Positions 1-7,163 of a stretch of 17,005 bases of DNA are shown in pieces. Origin of the DNA: JANNHP01 sp031404455 (GTDB lineage: Bacteria; Planctomycetota; JAJSAM01; JAJVHW01); contig JANNHP010000004.1 of the NCBI GenBank assembly GCA_031404455.1, forward strand, positions 1 through 17,005, written 5' to 3'. The notes under the pieces were generated by a model, which was given only the letters and a program-made list of their open reading frames with translations, did no database searches and was not told the origin of the DNA. Both the position numbers and the translations under genes were made by a program. Position 1 is the stretch's first letter; every line of letters starts with the position of its first letter.

Positions 1-2
1 TG

Positions 3-1682
3 CCCGAGATGCTCCGCGAGGAGTACCACGGTTCGATCGCTGACGCGATCGAACGTAAGCATGAAGCCAAGGACAAGGAGCCGGCGACCCTGGACGGAGC
101 GCTGTGCGTCGATCTCGCGGAACACTTCCTGAAGGGCGCGCGCGGCTCACAGGCGCTGCTCTATCTCGACGTCGCGCTCACGCACCTGGAGAGGAACTAC
201 CTGAACGACGCGGCCATCCGCCTCGCCGACCACGCGCTCGCCGGCCCAAGTCTCGTCGTGGGGCGCAAGCGCTGCGAGCTGCTGCTGCGGAAGGCGCGCC
301 GCCTCGACATCCTCGGGCGCCGCGACGCCGAACGCGCCGCGATCGAGGAGGCGAACGTCCTCGCCGACGCGAACGGCGACTCGGCGCTGCGCGCGCGGGC
401 GCTCGTCGAACTGGGCGGGCACTTCCGCTTCGTGTCTCGCGTCGCCGAGGCGGAGTCCTCGCTCAGGGCCGCGCTCGCCCTCGCTTGCGCCGCGGGGGAC
501 AAGTCGATGGAGGCCGTCGCCCGCGCGGGTCTGGGGGGCGTCGCCGCCTTCCTCGGCCGCTGCGCCGAGGCGCGGGAGCACCACGAGCGGTGCCTCGCGC
601 TCGCGCGGGAGACGGGCGACCGGCGCCTAGAGGCAGCCGCCACCGGAAGCCTGGGTAATGTCTTCTGGTCCCTCGGTCGCTACGCCGAGGCGCGGGAGCT
701 CCACGAGCAACACCTCGCGCTCGCGCGGGAGATCGGCGATCGGCGCTTGGAGGCCGCGGCCACCGCCAATCTGGGAAACATCTTCGACTCTCTCGGCCGC
801 CACTGCGAGGCGCGGGAGCTCGCCGAGCGAAGCCTCGCGCTCGTGCGGGAGATCGGCGACCGGCGGCTCGAGGCCCTGGTCACCGGAAACCTGGGCAACG
901 TTCTCGACGCTCTCGGCCGCCACTCCGAGGCGCGGGAGCTCCACGAGCGAAATCTCGCGCTCGCGCGGGAAACGGGCGACCGGCGCGGGGAGGCGACCGC
1001 GCTCGTCAACCTCGGTCCCACTCACATGTGCCTCGGGAACGTAGCCCTCGCGCGGCGTCGCCTCGAGGAGGCGCTCGCGCTCTGCAGGGAGATCGGCGCA
1101 CGCTACCCGGAAGGCTATGCGCTGCTGAGCCTCGGCGTAGTGGCCGACGAGGAAGGCGAGGCCGCGACGGCGCTGCGATTCGCGCAGGAGTCGCTCGCGC
1201 TGCGCCGTGAGATCGGCCACGGGGATGGGATCGCGGATTCGCTCCTCGCCGTTGCGGAGCTTCGGCGCCGCGCGGGAGAGACGGAGTCGGCGCGCATCGC
1301 GCTCGATGAGTCGCTTCGGCTCTCGCAGCAGCAGGGACGAGCGGCGGCGGCGGTGCGCGCCCTGGCGATGCTCGCGTGCCTTCCGGGCGGCGACGCGAGG
1401 GCGACCGCTCTTGCGCTCGCCGCGCCGGGAGCGGACGAGGATTCGGCTGGGTTGCGGTTCCTCCTCTGGCAGGCGACCCGCGACCCCTCCCACCTCGCGG
1501 AAGCCAAGCGAAAGCTCGACTTCATCGTCGAGCACGCGCCGCCCGACTGCCGCGAGTCCATACGCGCGAACATCCGCCTCCACCGAGAGATCGCCGCCGC
1601 GGCGAGGGAAGAGGGGCTTCCCCCCGCGGCGGACTCTTCGCACGGCGGCGACGAACGTCCGGCCGGCTCAGCAACCGGGTGA
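3..1682 (+). CDS. TPR-repeat protein, C-terminal part of a probable ATPase- or kinase-TPR regulator (5' truncated)
   Basis: The reading frame is open to the left edge: the codons before the first ATG (position 9) are sense, so the true start lies outside the window. The first ~110 residues (LREEYHGSIADAIER and the helical stretch after it) resemble the segment that follows the ATPase domain in large AAA/STAND-type or kinase-linked TPR proteins. Residues ~120-430 are tetratricopeptide repeats. In the middle (about 551-1030) they are 40-residue units with a pattern like GRYAEARELHEQHLALAREI, then GDRRLEA and LGN. No transmembrane segment or signal peptide is visible, so a cytoplasmic scaffold or signalling role is inferred. 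The gene converges on the next one, with 13 bp between the stop codons. The TPR assignment is firm. The upstream catalytic domain is an inference. Confidence 0.8.
   Translation, partial: PEMLREEYHGSIADAIERKHEAKDKEPATLDGALCVDLAEHFLKGARGSQALLYLDVALTHLERNYLNDAAIRLADHALAGPSLVVGRKRCELLLRKARRLDILGRRDAERAAIEEANVLADANGDSALRARALVELGGHFRFVSRVAEAESSLRAALALACAAGDKSMEAVARAGLGGVAAFLGRCAEAREHHERCLALARETGDRRLEAAATGSLGNVFWSLGRYAEARELHEQHLALAREIGDRRLEAAATANLGNIFDSLGRHCEARELAERSLALVREIGDRRLEALVTGNLGNVLDALGRHSEARELHERNLALARETGDRRGEATALVNLGPTHMCLGNVALARRRLEEALALCREIGARYPEGYALLSLGVVADEEGEAATALRFAQESLALRREIGHGDGIADSLLAVAELRRRAGETESARIALDESLRLSQQQGRAAAAVRALAMLACLPGGDARATALALAAPGADEDSAGLRFLLWQATRDPSHLAEAKRKLDFIVEHAPPDCRESIRANIRLHREIAAAAREEGLPPAADSSHGGDERPAGSATG
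551..1030 (+). repeat. Tandem 120-bp repeats encoding TPR units
   Basis: The phrase GAGGCGCGGGAGC recurs at 567, 687, 807 and 927, exactly 120 bp apart. The intervening DNA is also highly similar, including a recurring GCGCGGGAGAnnGGCGACCGGCG block. The 120-bp period equals 40 codons, so gain or loss of units keeps the frame. The nucleotide similarity suggests recent unit duplication. Confidence 0.85.
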
Positions 1683-1695
1683 CACCGGACAGTCC

Positions 1696-2109
1696 CTACC
1701 GGAGGAGCCAGGTGAACGAAGCGCCGGTGTCCGGCGTGCCGACGATGTTGCCGTTGGCGTCCAACGCCATGGTCCCGGCGTGCGTGGAGGTGACCTTGTG
1801 CCCGTCGTCGCCGTTGCGCGGGTCCTTGGGGTAGCTGACGCTCATCGTGAACGCGTAGCTCCCGTCGGAGCTGACCCGGCCGCTGATGGACCCCGCCGCA
1901 CTGCTGGGGCTGCCCCAGGAACTCGTGATGCGCCCGCCGCTCGAGATGGCGACGGGGCCCCAGCCGCTCCACGCATACGCCCCCGTGAACGGGCTCACGC
2001 TCGGCGCCGCTTCGGCCGTCGAGGAACCGACGTCGAGAACCGCCACCGCCGAGATCGCCGCCAGCGCCATGCAGCCCGCCAAAGCCAATCGAGTCATCGA
2101 CCGCGTCAT
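1696..2109 (-). CDS. Small exported protein, family 1 member (137 aa)
   Basis: The N-terminus is a Sec-type signal peptide: basic start MTRSMTR, a hydrophobic core (LALAG.MALAAISAVAVL) and a likely cleavage site at AEA-AP near residue 34. The mature ~100 residues are rich in Gly, Ser and Thr with alternating beta-like stretches. They end in GTMALDANGNIVGT and FTWLLR and have no cysteine or catalytic motif that I recognise. The mature part matches that of the gene at 3274-3681 (GTMALDAAGNIVGTGDSGGSFTWLRR), so the two are paralogues. The start is supported by GAGGTGG a few bases upstream. The signal-peptide region and the ~170 bp upstream are nearly identical to those of two neighbours. The function is unknown. 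Confidence 0.75.
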   Translation of the reverse strand: MTRSMTRLALAGCMALAAISAVAVLDVGSSTAEAAPSVSPFTGAYAWSGWGPVAISSGGRITSSWGSPSSAAGSISGRVSSDGSYAFTMSVSYPKDPRNGDDGHKVTSTHAGTMALDANGNIVGTPDTGASFTWLLR

Positions 2110-2279
2110 CTTCCACCTCGCCCACCGCGTCGCCTGATCGCCGTCCGCGCGCGGCGGCCGGGAAGTCCGGTCGGCACGCGCGCGCCTGCGACCGGGCGTG
2201 ACGCACTTCGCGTCCGCGGCTGTCCGCCCGGCAGAGGGCTCTTCCGGATCCCCTCGCCGGACCGGACGCGGATTCCCGC
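2110..2279 (-). repeat. 5' cassette copy 1: conserved upstream region of exported-protein gene
   Basis: About 170 bp directly upstream of the gene ending at 1696 match, almost base for base, the regions at 3088-3256 and 4263-4431. Shared landmarks on the + strand are CGCGTCGCCTGATCGCCG, GTGACGCACTTCGCGTCCGC, GGCAGAGGGC and GGACGCGGATTCCCG. Position and orientation suggest that it carries the promoter and leader. I cannot place -35/-10 boxes with confidence. Confidence 0.8.
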
Positions 2280-2398
2280 GCTTTCGTCGCGCTGCGCGCG
2301 ACGGCTACGCGCCGCGACTCGGGAGCGCCGGAACGCCGCGGTGACCGACGAGCATCCATCCACCGACGAGGGCCTCGTCCGCCGGGTGGAGAATCACG

Positions 2399-2426
2399 CC
2401 GGCCATGCAGCGCACTGCATGGCCGG
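2399..2426 (-). terminator. Perfect 12-bp inverted repeat, candidate terminator of the 213-aa gene
   Basis: CCGGCCATGCAG and CTGCATGGCCGG form a perfect 12-bp stem with a CGCA loop. The hairpin lies 22 nt past the stop codon of the minus-strand gene ending at 2449. On the minus strand it is followed by a weakly T-containing stretch, not a true T-tract, so termination is inferred from position and stem strength. Confidence 0.55.
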
Positions 2427-2448
2427 GGTGACTCCAGAGCGCTGGTGG

Positions 2449-3090
2449 TCAGGGGTTGAAGATGGACTCGGCGTCGTCGACCGGATGGAAGCCTGACGAC
2501 CCGAGCCGGGCTGACCAGTCGATCGTGCGAGGGCCCCAACCGAAGCTCGAGGGCAAGTCGCCGATCAGCGAGGAAGCCAGCACTGCCTCGACGATCGTGC
2601 CGTTGATGCTGAATGCGACGGGGGTGATGATCGCCTCTCCGCCGGTGAGGAGAGGTCTCCTGTCGACTGCGGTTCCGGAGAACTCGGTGCCGTCCCAGCT
2701 CACGTAGACGAGGAACTCCCGCCCTCCGTCGAAGCCCGGCGAGGCAGGGTAGCCCTTGGGAGACGTGCTGGGGTCGTCGAAGAACCACATCCACCAGATC
2801 TCCGAGACTCCCGGTCGCGGCAGGGATGGACTGGCGGGCACCGGGCCGGCCAGTTCCATGAGCAGCTTGAAGTCCCCGTCTGCCGTCCTCGTCATGCGGC
2901 CGTGCACGATGTCCTGGAATGCCGGAGCCTTGTGATCGGCGTCGCCCACAGGGTCCGAGACCGTGCTGACGACTGCACTCGGCGCCGCGTCCGCCGTCGG
3001 GGAGCCGATGTCGAGAACCGCCACCGCCGAGATCGCCGCCAGCGCCATGGAGCCCGCCAAAGCCAATCGAGTCATCGACCGCGTCATCAT
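2449..3090 (-). CDS. Exported protein with DPVGD-type N-terminal region (213 aa)
   Basis: The signal peptide is almost the same as in the two genes of family 1 (MTRSMTRLALAGSMALAAIS, cleavage likely at ADA-AP near residue 35-36). The mature region is unrelated to them: it begins SAVVSTVSDPVGDADHKAP, includes an aromatic stretch (EIWWMWFFDD) and a strand-rich core (GREFLVYVSWDGTEFSGTAV), and ends in a Trp/Gly-rich segment. The DPxGD opening and the pattern resemble uncharacterised exported beta-sandwich proteins of many environmental bacteria. I do not assign a function. Two adjacent ATGs exist; the second (3087) aligns with the start of the neighbouring genes and is the likelier start. GAGGTGG lies just upstream. 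Confidence 0.75.
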   Translation of the reverse strand: MMTRSMTRLALAGSMALAAISAVAVLDIGSPTADAAPSAVVSTVSDPVGDADHKAPAFQDIVHGRMTRTADGDFKLLMELAGPVPASPSLPRPGVSEIWWMWFFDDPSTSPKGYPASPGFDGGREFLVYVSWDGTEFSGTAVDRRPLLTGGEAIITPVAFSINGTIVEAVLASSLIGDLPSSFGWGPRTIDWSARLGSSGFHPVDDAESIFNP

Positions 3091-3256
3091 CCACCTCGCC
3101 CACCGCGTCGCCTGATCGCCGTCCGCGCGCGGCGGCCGGGAAGTCCGGTCGTCACGCGCGAGACGGAGACCGGGCGTGACGCACTTCGCGTCCGCGGCTG
3201 TCCGCCCGGCAGAGGGCCCTTCCGGATCCCGACCCCGGACGGGACGCGGATTCCCG
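3088..3256 (-). repeat. 5' cassette copy 2: conserved upstream region
   Basis: This is the second copy of the ~170-bp upstream sequence, directly before the 213-aa gene. It differs from copy 1 mainly in a short central block (GTCACGCGCGAGACGGAGACC in place of a C/G-rich version) and near its distal end. The similarity runs uninterrupted into the signal-peptide codons. Confidence 0.8.
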
Positions 3257-3273
3257 GGCGTTCTTCGCGGCCC

Positions 3274-3681
3274 CTATCGGCGGAGCCAGGTGAACGATCC
3301 GCCGGAGTCTCCCGTGCCGACGATGTTGCCAGCGGCGTCCAACGCCATCGTCCCGGCGGACTCGTAATGCGCCCTGAACTCCCTGTCCCACGCCCTCACC
3401 TTGAACGAGTAGTTCCCGTTCTTCCTGACCCGGCCCCTGATGGTTCCATGCCCTAAGGGTCCGCCAGACTTCGGACAATTGATCCGCCCTTCGTTCGAGA
3501 TCGTGATGGTCCAGGAACTCCACGCGCCCCGCGGATCGGCCCCATCGTACTTCCCCGCAAACCGACGCACGCGCGGCGCCGCTTCGGCCGTCGAGTATCC
3601 GACGTCGAACACCGCCACCGCCCCGAGCGCCGCCAGCGCCATGCGTCCCGCAAGCGTCCATCGAGTCATCGACCACGTCAT
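3274..3681 (-). CDS. Small exported protein, family 1 member (135 aa)
   Basis: This is a paralogue of the gene at 1696-2109. The signal peptide (MTWSMTRWTLAGRMALAALG, then AVAVFDVGYSTAEA-AP) and the mature C-terminal motif (GTMALDAAGNIVGTGDSGGS, FTWLRR) match, while the middle differs (GRINCPKSGG, GRVRKNGNYSFKV). GAGGTGG precedes the ATG. Similarity to the other genes' upstream region stops about 15 bp before the start codon, so this member has a different promoter region: the conserved cassette is replaced by sequence containing the hairpin at 3735-3765. It is probably secreted or periplasmic. The function is unknown. Confidence 0.75.
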   Translation of the reverse strand: MTWSMTRWTLAGRMALAALGAVAVFDVGYSTAEAAPRVRRFAGKYDGADPRGAWSSWTITISNEGRINCPKSGGPLGHGTIRGRVRKNGNYSFKVRAWDREFRAHYESAGTMALDAAGNIVGTGDSGGSFTWLRR

Positions 3682-3734
3682 CGTCCACCTCGTCCGTCTC
3701 AGACTCGCGATGGGCCGGAAGTGAACTCACCTCG

Positions 3735-3765
3735 CGCAGGTACGAGCAAAGTGCTCGTACCTGCG
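3735..3765 (-). terminator. Perfect 14-bp inverted repeat between two exported-protein genes
   Basis: CGCAGGTACGAGCA and TGCTCGTACCTGCG form a perfect stem around a 3-nt loop (AAG). A run of eight G follows at 3767-3774. The hairpin lies 29 nt past the stop codon of the cupin gene on the minus strand and before the next minus-strand gene. A factor-independent terminator is the simplest reading, although no T-tract follows. A protein-binding palindrome is the alternative. Confidence 0.5.
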
Positions 3766-3794
3766 AGGGGGGGGATCAAGACCTGCCGCTCGCC

Positions 3795-4262
3795 CTAGGG
3801 CGCCGGTTGGTCGATCCGCCTCGTCGCGCCTGCCGGGAGAACCTGGAAAGCAACCAGCTCCAGATTCGTAGTTCCCTCGTTCCGGACGATGTGCGAGTGC
3901 CGGCCATCATCCACGAAACAGGTGCCCGCCGTGTAGACGCGCGGCGTGCCCGGATCGTCGCTGCCGTACTCGGTCGCGGTTCCCGACTTGACCGAGACGA
4001 TGGAAGGGCCCGGGTGCGAGTGCCAGCCGGTGTTCCCCCCCGGTGCGATCGTGTTGAACACGACGTACACATCGGAGGAACCCTTCGTCTTGATCTCGAA
4101 GTTGTTGATGTCGCTCTTGGCGTGAAGGTGGATTCCCTCCAGCCGCGTCGGACCCGAGACAATCGTGGTGCTGATTCCCACGCCGGTCGTCGCCCAGGCG
4201 ACCCCCGCCGCCGCCAGCGCCATGAATCCTGCCACTGCCATTCGAGTCATCGTTTTCGTCAT
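3795..4262 (-). CDS. Exported small cupin-domain protein (155 aa)
   Basis: The signal peptide is MTKTMTRMAVAGFMALAAAG followed by a short hydrophobic tail. The mature domain is a single cupin barrel. Motif 1 is GWHSHPGPSIVSVKSG, with two histidines but without the usual Glu, and motif 2 is DDGRHSHIVRNEG. The pattern suggests a metal-binding cupin with three or four His ligands, acting outside the cytoplasm. The substrate cannot be told. The signal-peptide codons and the ~170 bp upstream are shared with genes encoding unrelated mature domains. This is the most upstream gene of the minus-strand cluster. The cupin call is confident; the enzymatic role is unknown. Confidence 0.8.
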   Translation of the reverse strand: MTKTMTRMAVAGFMALAAAGVAWATTGVGISTTIVSGPTRLEGIHLHAKSDINNFEIKTKGSSDVYVVFNTIAPGGNTGWHSHPGPSIVSVKSGTATEYGSDDPGTPRVYTAGTCFVDDGRHSHIVRNEGTTNLELVAFQVLPAGATRRIDQPAP

Positions 4263-4431
4263 CGTCCACCCCGTCCGCCGCGTCGCCTGATCGCCGCCAG
4301 CGCGCGGCGGCCGGGACGTCCGGTCGTCACGCGCGCGCCTGCGACCGGGCGTGACGCACTTCGCGTCCGCGGCTGTCCACCCGGCAGAGGGCTCTTCCGT
4401 ATCCCGTCGCCGGACCGGACGCGGATTCCCG
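4263..4431 (-). repeat. 5' cassette copy 3: conserved upstream region
   Basis: This is the third copy of the ~170-bp region, directly upstream of the cupin gene. It is closer to copy 1 in the central block (GCGCGCCTGCGACCGGGCGT) and differs from it at scattered bases. It ends about 10 bp before the AhpD-like tail remnant that starts at 4441. Confidence 0.8.
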
Positions 4432-4440
4432 CAAATGGCT

Positions 4441-4731
4441 TCATCCCGCGCCCGGCGTCTGCGACTTCAGCTTCATCCCCGGCTCGAGGTCGACGCCCAG
4501 ACAGTCCGCGATCCGGTTGATGTAGTTGCTGCACCCTGAGCGCAAGCCAGCCCCACTGCACCCAACGCGCCCGAGACTGGACCCCACTGGCGCCAACGCG
4601 CAGTGGCGTGGCGTAAGGCACAAGAAAGGCACAAGGCCCAAGCCGTGTCGGTCGCCCACTTGCACACACCTGCGACGCGACAGATGTCGTTCACGAGAAC
4701 GCCGGCGCCTGCGCGAACATGCCGACGCCGA
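4441..4731 (-). repeat. Dispersed repeat copy 1, containing the 3' tail of an AhpD-like gene
   Basis: On the minus strand, 4441-4530 encodes SNYINRIADCLGVDLEPGMK followed by a short tail and a TGA. This is the typical C-terminus of AhpD-like/peroxidase-related proteins and matches the end of the gene at 15640 (FNYVNRVADCLGVDLEPEMK). The rest of the AhpD gene is absent. From about 4464 to 4731 the sequence matches 7948-8219: an identical 36-nt block (4513-4548), a GGCGTAAGGCACAAG block with repeated GGCACAAG, and an identical 24-nt block (4677-4700). No functional ORF is seen, and together with the cassette copy this accounts for the ~520-bp gap. Confidence 0.75.
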
Positions 4732-4784
4732 GCAAGCCGCGTTCTTCGCGAACGCGCGGCTCGTCCAGCGCCGAGTATCCGCAC

Positions 4785-6302
4785 ATGGCCGTGACGTCGA
4801 TCTTCATCAGCAGCGTTCAGAAGGAACTCGCGGCGGAGCGCCGCGCGCTGAAGGCGTTCGTCGAGGGCGACCCGCTCCTGCGGCAGTTCTTCCGCGTGTT
4901 CCTGTTCGAGGATCTTCCTGCCGCCGACCGACGTGCCGACGACGTCTACCTGCGCGAGGTGGACCGCTGCGGGATCTACGTCGGACTCTTCGGCAACGAG
5001 TACGGTTTCGAGAACGACGACGGCGTATCGGCGACGGAGCTGGAGTTCGCGAGGGCCACGCTGAAGAGCAAGCCCCGTCTCATCTTCGTGAAGGGCGCCA
5101 ACGACAAGGCCCGGCATCCGAAGATGGCGGCGCTGGTCAAGACGGCGACCGCGCAGCTCCTGCGGCGGCGCTTCGGTAGCACTCCTGAACTCACCGCGGC
5201 GCTGTACGCGAGTCTCGTGGAGCACCTCGAGCAGACCGGCGCCGTGCGGACGAGGCCCTTCGACGCGTCGGCACCGGAGAACGCCACGCTGGCCGATATC
5301 TCGGAGTCCAAGCTGCGCTGGTTCCTCGCCCGTGCGCGGGCGGCGCGGCGGTTCGTTCTCGCCGAGGACACGCCCGTCGAAACGGCGCTCCAGCACCTGA
5401 ACCTGCTCGACGCCGGACGTCCGACGCACGCCGCGATCCTCCTGTTCGGCGTGTCGCCCCAACGCTTTCTGACGACGTCCGAGGTGAAGTGCCTTCACTT
5501 CCACGGCACGGAGATCGAGAAGCCGATCCCCTCGTACCAGATCTACAAGGGCACGGTCTTCGAACTCGTCGATCAGGCCGTGGACTTCGTGATGTCGAAG
5601 ATCGACCGCTCCGTCGGCACGCGCTCGAAGAGCAACGCGGCGCCCGTCACGTACGAGCTTCCCACGGACGCCGTCGCCGAGGCCATCGTCAACGCGGTCT
5701 GCCACCGCGACTACGCGTCGAAGGCTTCCGTGCAGGTGATGCTCTTCGCCGACCGGCTGGAGGTCTGGAACCCCGGCGAGCTGCCGGAACCGCTGACGCC
5801 CGAACTCCTTCGCGTGCCGCATGCGTCTCTGCCGCACAACCCCCTGATCGCCGAACCGCTGTTCCTCGCCCGCTACATCGAGAAGGCCGGCACGGGAACG
5901 CTCGACATGATCCGGTTGATGGGCGCGGCCGGGCTGCCGACGCCGGAGTTCCGCCAGGACGGGCAGTTCGTGCTGACGCTTTGGCGCGACTCACTGACGG
6001 GTCGGACCCTGGACCTGCTTGGTCTCAACGACCGCCAGCGCAAGGCGGTGGCTCATGTCCGGGCCGCCGGACGGATCGGGAACAGCGAGTACCAGACCGT
6101 GACGGGCACGACGAAGAAGACGGCGTCGCGCGACCTCGAGGATCTCGTCGCGAAGGGCGTGCTGACGAGGGCGGGGACCACCGGCCGCGGCACGCACTAC
6201 GTCCTGGCGCGCAAAGGGGACAGAAAGGGGACAAAGGGGACATCCGCCCGTCGCCGCACCCGGCGCGGCAAACGGGACGGAAAGGGGACAAAGGGGTCAT
6301 GA
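4785..6302 (+). CDS. DUF4062 / GHKL-type ATPase / winged-helix protein
   Basis: The chosen start is the ATG at 4785, giving MAVTSIFISSVQKELAAERR at the N-terminus, where DUF4062 proteins normally begin (505 aa). Residues ~4-95 are DUF4062, with SIFISSVQKEL and then DRCGIYVGLFGNEYG. About residues 290-335 match the ATPase-like C-terminal domain of RecG-like/AlbA_2 putative regulators, including the N-box-like EAIVNAVCHRDY and RLEVWNPGELP. About residues 415-455 form a winged helix (EYQTVTGTTKKTASRDLEDL, then VAKGVL). The last ~30 residues are a basic KGTKGT-rich tail encoded by repeated AAAGGGGACA. The role is probably DNA-binding regulation linked to conflict systems, by inference. An upstream start at 4719 exists but would lie inside the repeat. 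Confidence 0.8.
   Translation: MAVTSIFISSVQKELAAERRALKAFVEGDPLLRQFFRVFLFEDLPAADRRADDVYLREVDRCGIYVGLFGNEYGFENDDGVSATELEFARATLKSKPRLIFVKGANDKARHPKMAALVKTATAQLLRRRFGSTPELTAALYASLVEHLEQTGAVRTRPFDASAPENATLADISESKLRWFLARARAARRFVLAEDTPVETALQHLNLLDAGRPTHAAILLFGVSPQRFLTTSEVKCLHFHGTEIEKPIPSYQIYKGTVFELVDQAVDFVMSKIDRSVGTRSKSNAAPVTYELPTDAVAEAIVNAVCHRDYASKASVQVMLFADRLEVWNPGELPEPLTPELLRVPHASLPHNPLIAEPLFLARYIEKAGTGTLDMIRLMGAAGLPTPEFRQDGQFVLTLWRDSLTGRTLDLLGLNDRQRKAVAHVRAAGRIGNSEYQTVTGTTKKTASRDLEDLVAKGVLTRAGTTGRGTHYVLARKGDRKGTKGTSARRRTRRGKRDGKGTKGS
6213..6297 (+). repeat. Short direct repeats AAAGGGGACA in the 3' end of the DUF4062 gene
   Basis: Units of about 9-11 nt (AAAGGGGACA, with or without a G) occur three times in 6213-6242 and again at 6281-6297. 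They are translated as the basic C-terminal tail of the DUF4062 protein. The array coincides with the 3' edge of the intact gene, just before a region of gene fragments. Confidence 0.75.
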
Positions 6303-6400
6303 GCGACGCCCACGGCGAGGCGCGTCCGCATTCGCGTGGCACGCCGCGAGGAACACATCGAGCAAAGTGGCGGCGCGAGGCGCCTCGGGCTGACCTCGGC
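6297..6400 (-). pseudogene. Fragment of a DUF6880-like gene
   Basis: On the minus strand this encodes EAPRAATLLDVFLAACHANA and soon reaches a stop. It corresponds to GEAPRAATLLEMFLAACHAK of the intact gene at 11512-12906. The DNA at 6331-6386 matches 12653-12708 at 52 of 56 positions by eye. Nothing else of the gene is present, so this is a remnant or a recombined scrap. Confidence 0.6.
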
Positions 6401-6441
6401 CGCCCATCCTCCCGCGAACTTGCCTGTCTCTTGGCATCCCG

Positions 6442-6660
6442 TCACGCGCGCTCTCCCGAGTCGCTTCCAACGCTCGGGAACCGCACGTACGCCGGCGGTA
6501 CCCGCTCCGTGAGCCAGACGCCGTTGTCGGAGCGGAAGAACGCGTGCCCGTCGCGGTGCATCGCCGCGAGCGCGCGGACGAAGTCGTTGCCCGACAGCGA
6601 GAGCAGGTCGCGCCCGCCCCACTTCGCGGCGAGCGCGGTCAGGTACGTCGAGTTCGACTG
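6442..6660 (-). pseudogene. KptA-like C-terminal fragment fused to integrase core-binding remnant
   Basis: The frame reads SNSTYLTALAAKWGGRDLLS, then NDFVRALAAMHRDGHAFFRS and NGVWLTERVPPAYVRFPS, to a TGA. The second half resembles the C-terminus of RNA 2'-phosphotransferase (KptA/Tpt1), whose last motif is M...G..F....NGVWLT..V. The first half looks like the continuation of the core-binding domain of the tyrosine recombinase that starts at 6968, reached by a frame change near 6655. The catalytic parts of both families are missing. I regard it as mosaic debris; the KptA assignment is moderate. Confidence 0.5.
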
Positions 6661-6968
6661 TGCGTGCCGAGACGGCGGTGATCCTTCGACCAGTCGAGGT
6701 ACTTCCCGATCGCGTCCTCGACCGGGACGCGGCGGAGTCCCGGCAGGCCGAGCGCCCGCCGCTCCGACTGCTCGACGCGCTGCCGGGCGAGGAAGTCCTC
6801 GGCAGCGTCCCGCGTCAGGAAGCCGCCGCGCTGGACCCGGCGGCCGGACTCGACGAACCGGGCAAACCAGCCCTCGTACCCGGTCCCGTCCCGGCGACGG
6901 AGCTTGTAGACGCAGCCGAAGCTCGCCTTCCGGCCCTTGCGCGTCCTGGCCTGCTTCGAGCGCCGCAT
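6639..6968 (-). pseudogene. N-terminal part of a tyrosine recombinase/integrase, truncated
   Basis: The 109 residues include a basic start (MRRSKQARTRKGRKASFG), an arm-type DNA-binding segment (VYKLRRRDGTGYEGWFARFV, GGFLTRDAAEDFLARQRVEQ) and the start of a SAM-like core-binding domain (VEDAIGKYLDWSKDHRRLGT). The frame then ends, and a similar continuation appears in another frame. The catalytic domain with the R-H-R-Y residues is not found nearby, so the integrase is inactive. It indicates past mobile-element activity in this stretch. Confidence 0.6.
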
Positions 6969-7163
6969 GCCATGACCTTCGCTCGGCGGGGAGGCTCGAT
7001 CAAGTCGCGCGGAGCGAGCTGTTGCCTTGACTGCACGCTACGCTGAGCACTCGGAGTTCGAGGGCCGTCAGTACGGCTGAGGCCCCGCCTAGCAACGGGC
7101 GGTGACTGCCGAAGGGTCGACCCCGCGCGCACGGGCGGTCCTTACCTCCGACCTTCGAGGCGT

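Noticed and set aside
1115..3103. 662-aa minus-strand open frame across several genes
   Set aside because: It is a GC-rich shadow frame covering the TPR gene antisense and the exported proteins in another frame; composition is Arg/Ser/Gly noise and it conflicts with clear signal peptides.
4473..5837. 454-aa minus-strand open frame opposite the DUF4062 gene
   Set aside because: It is antisense to a well-supported gene and has no recognisable domain; long antisense frames are expected at this GC content.
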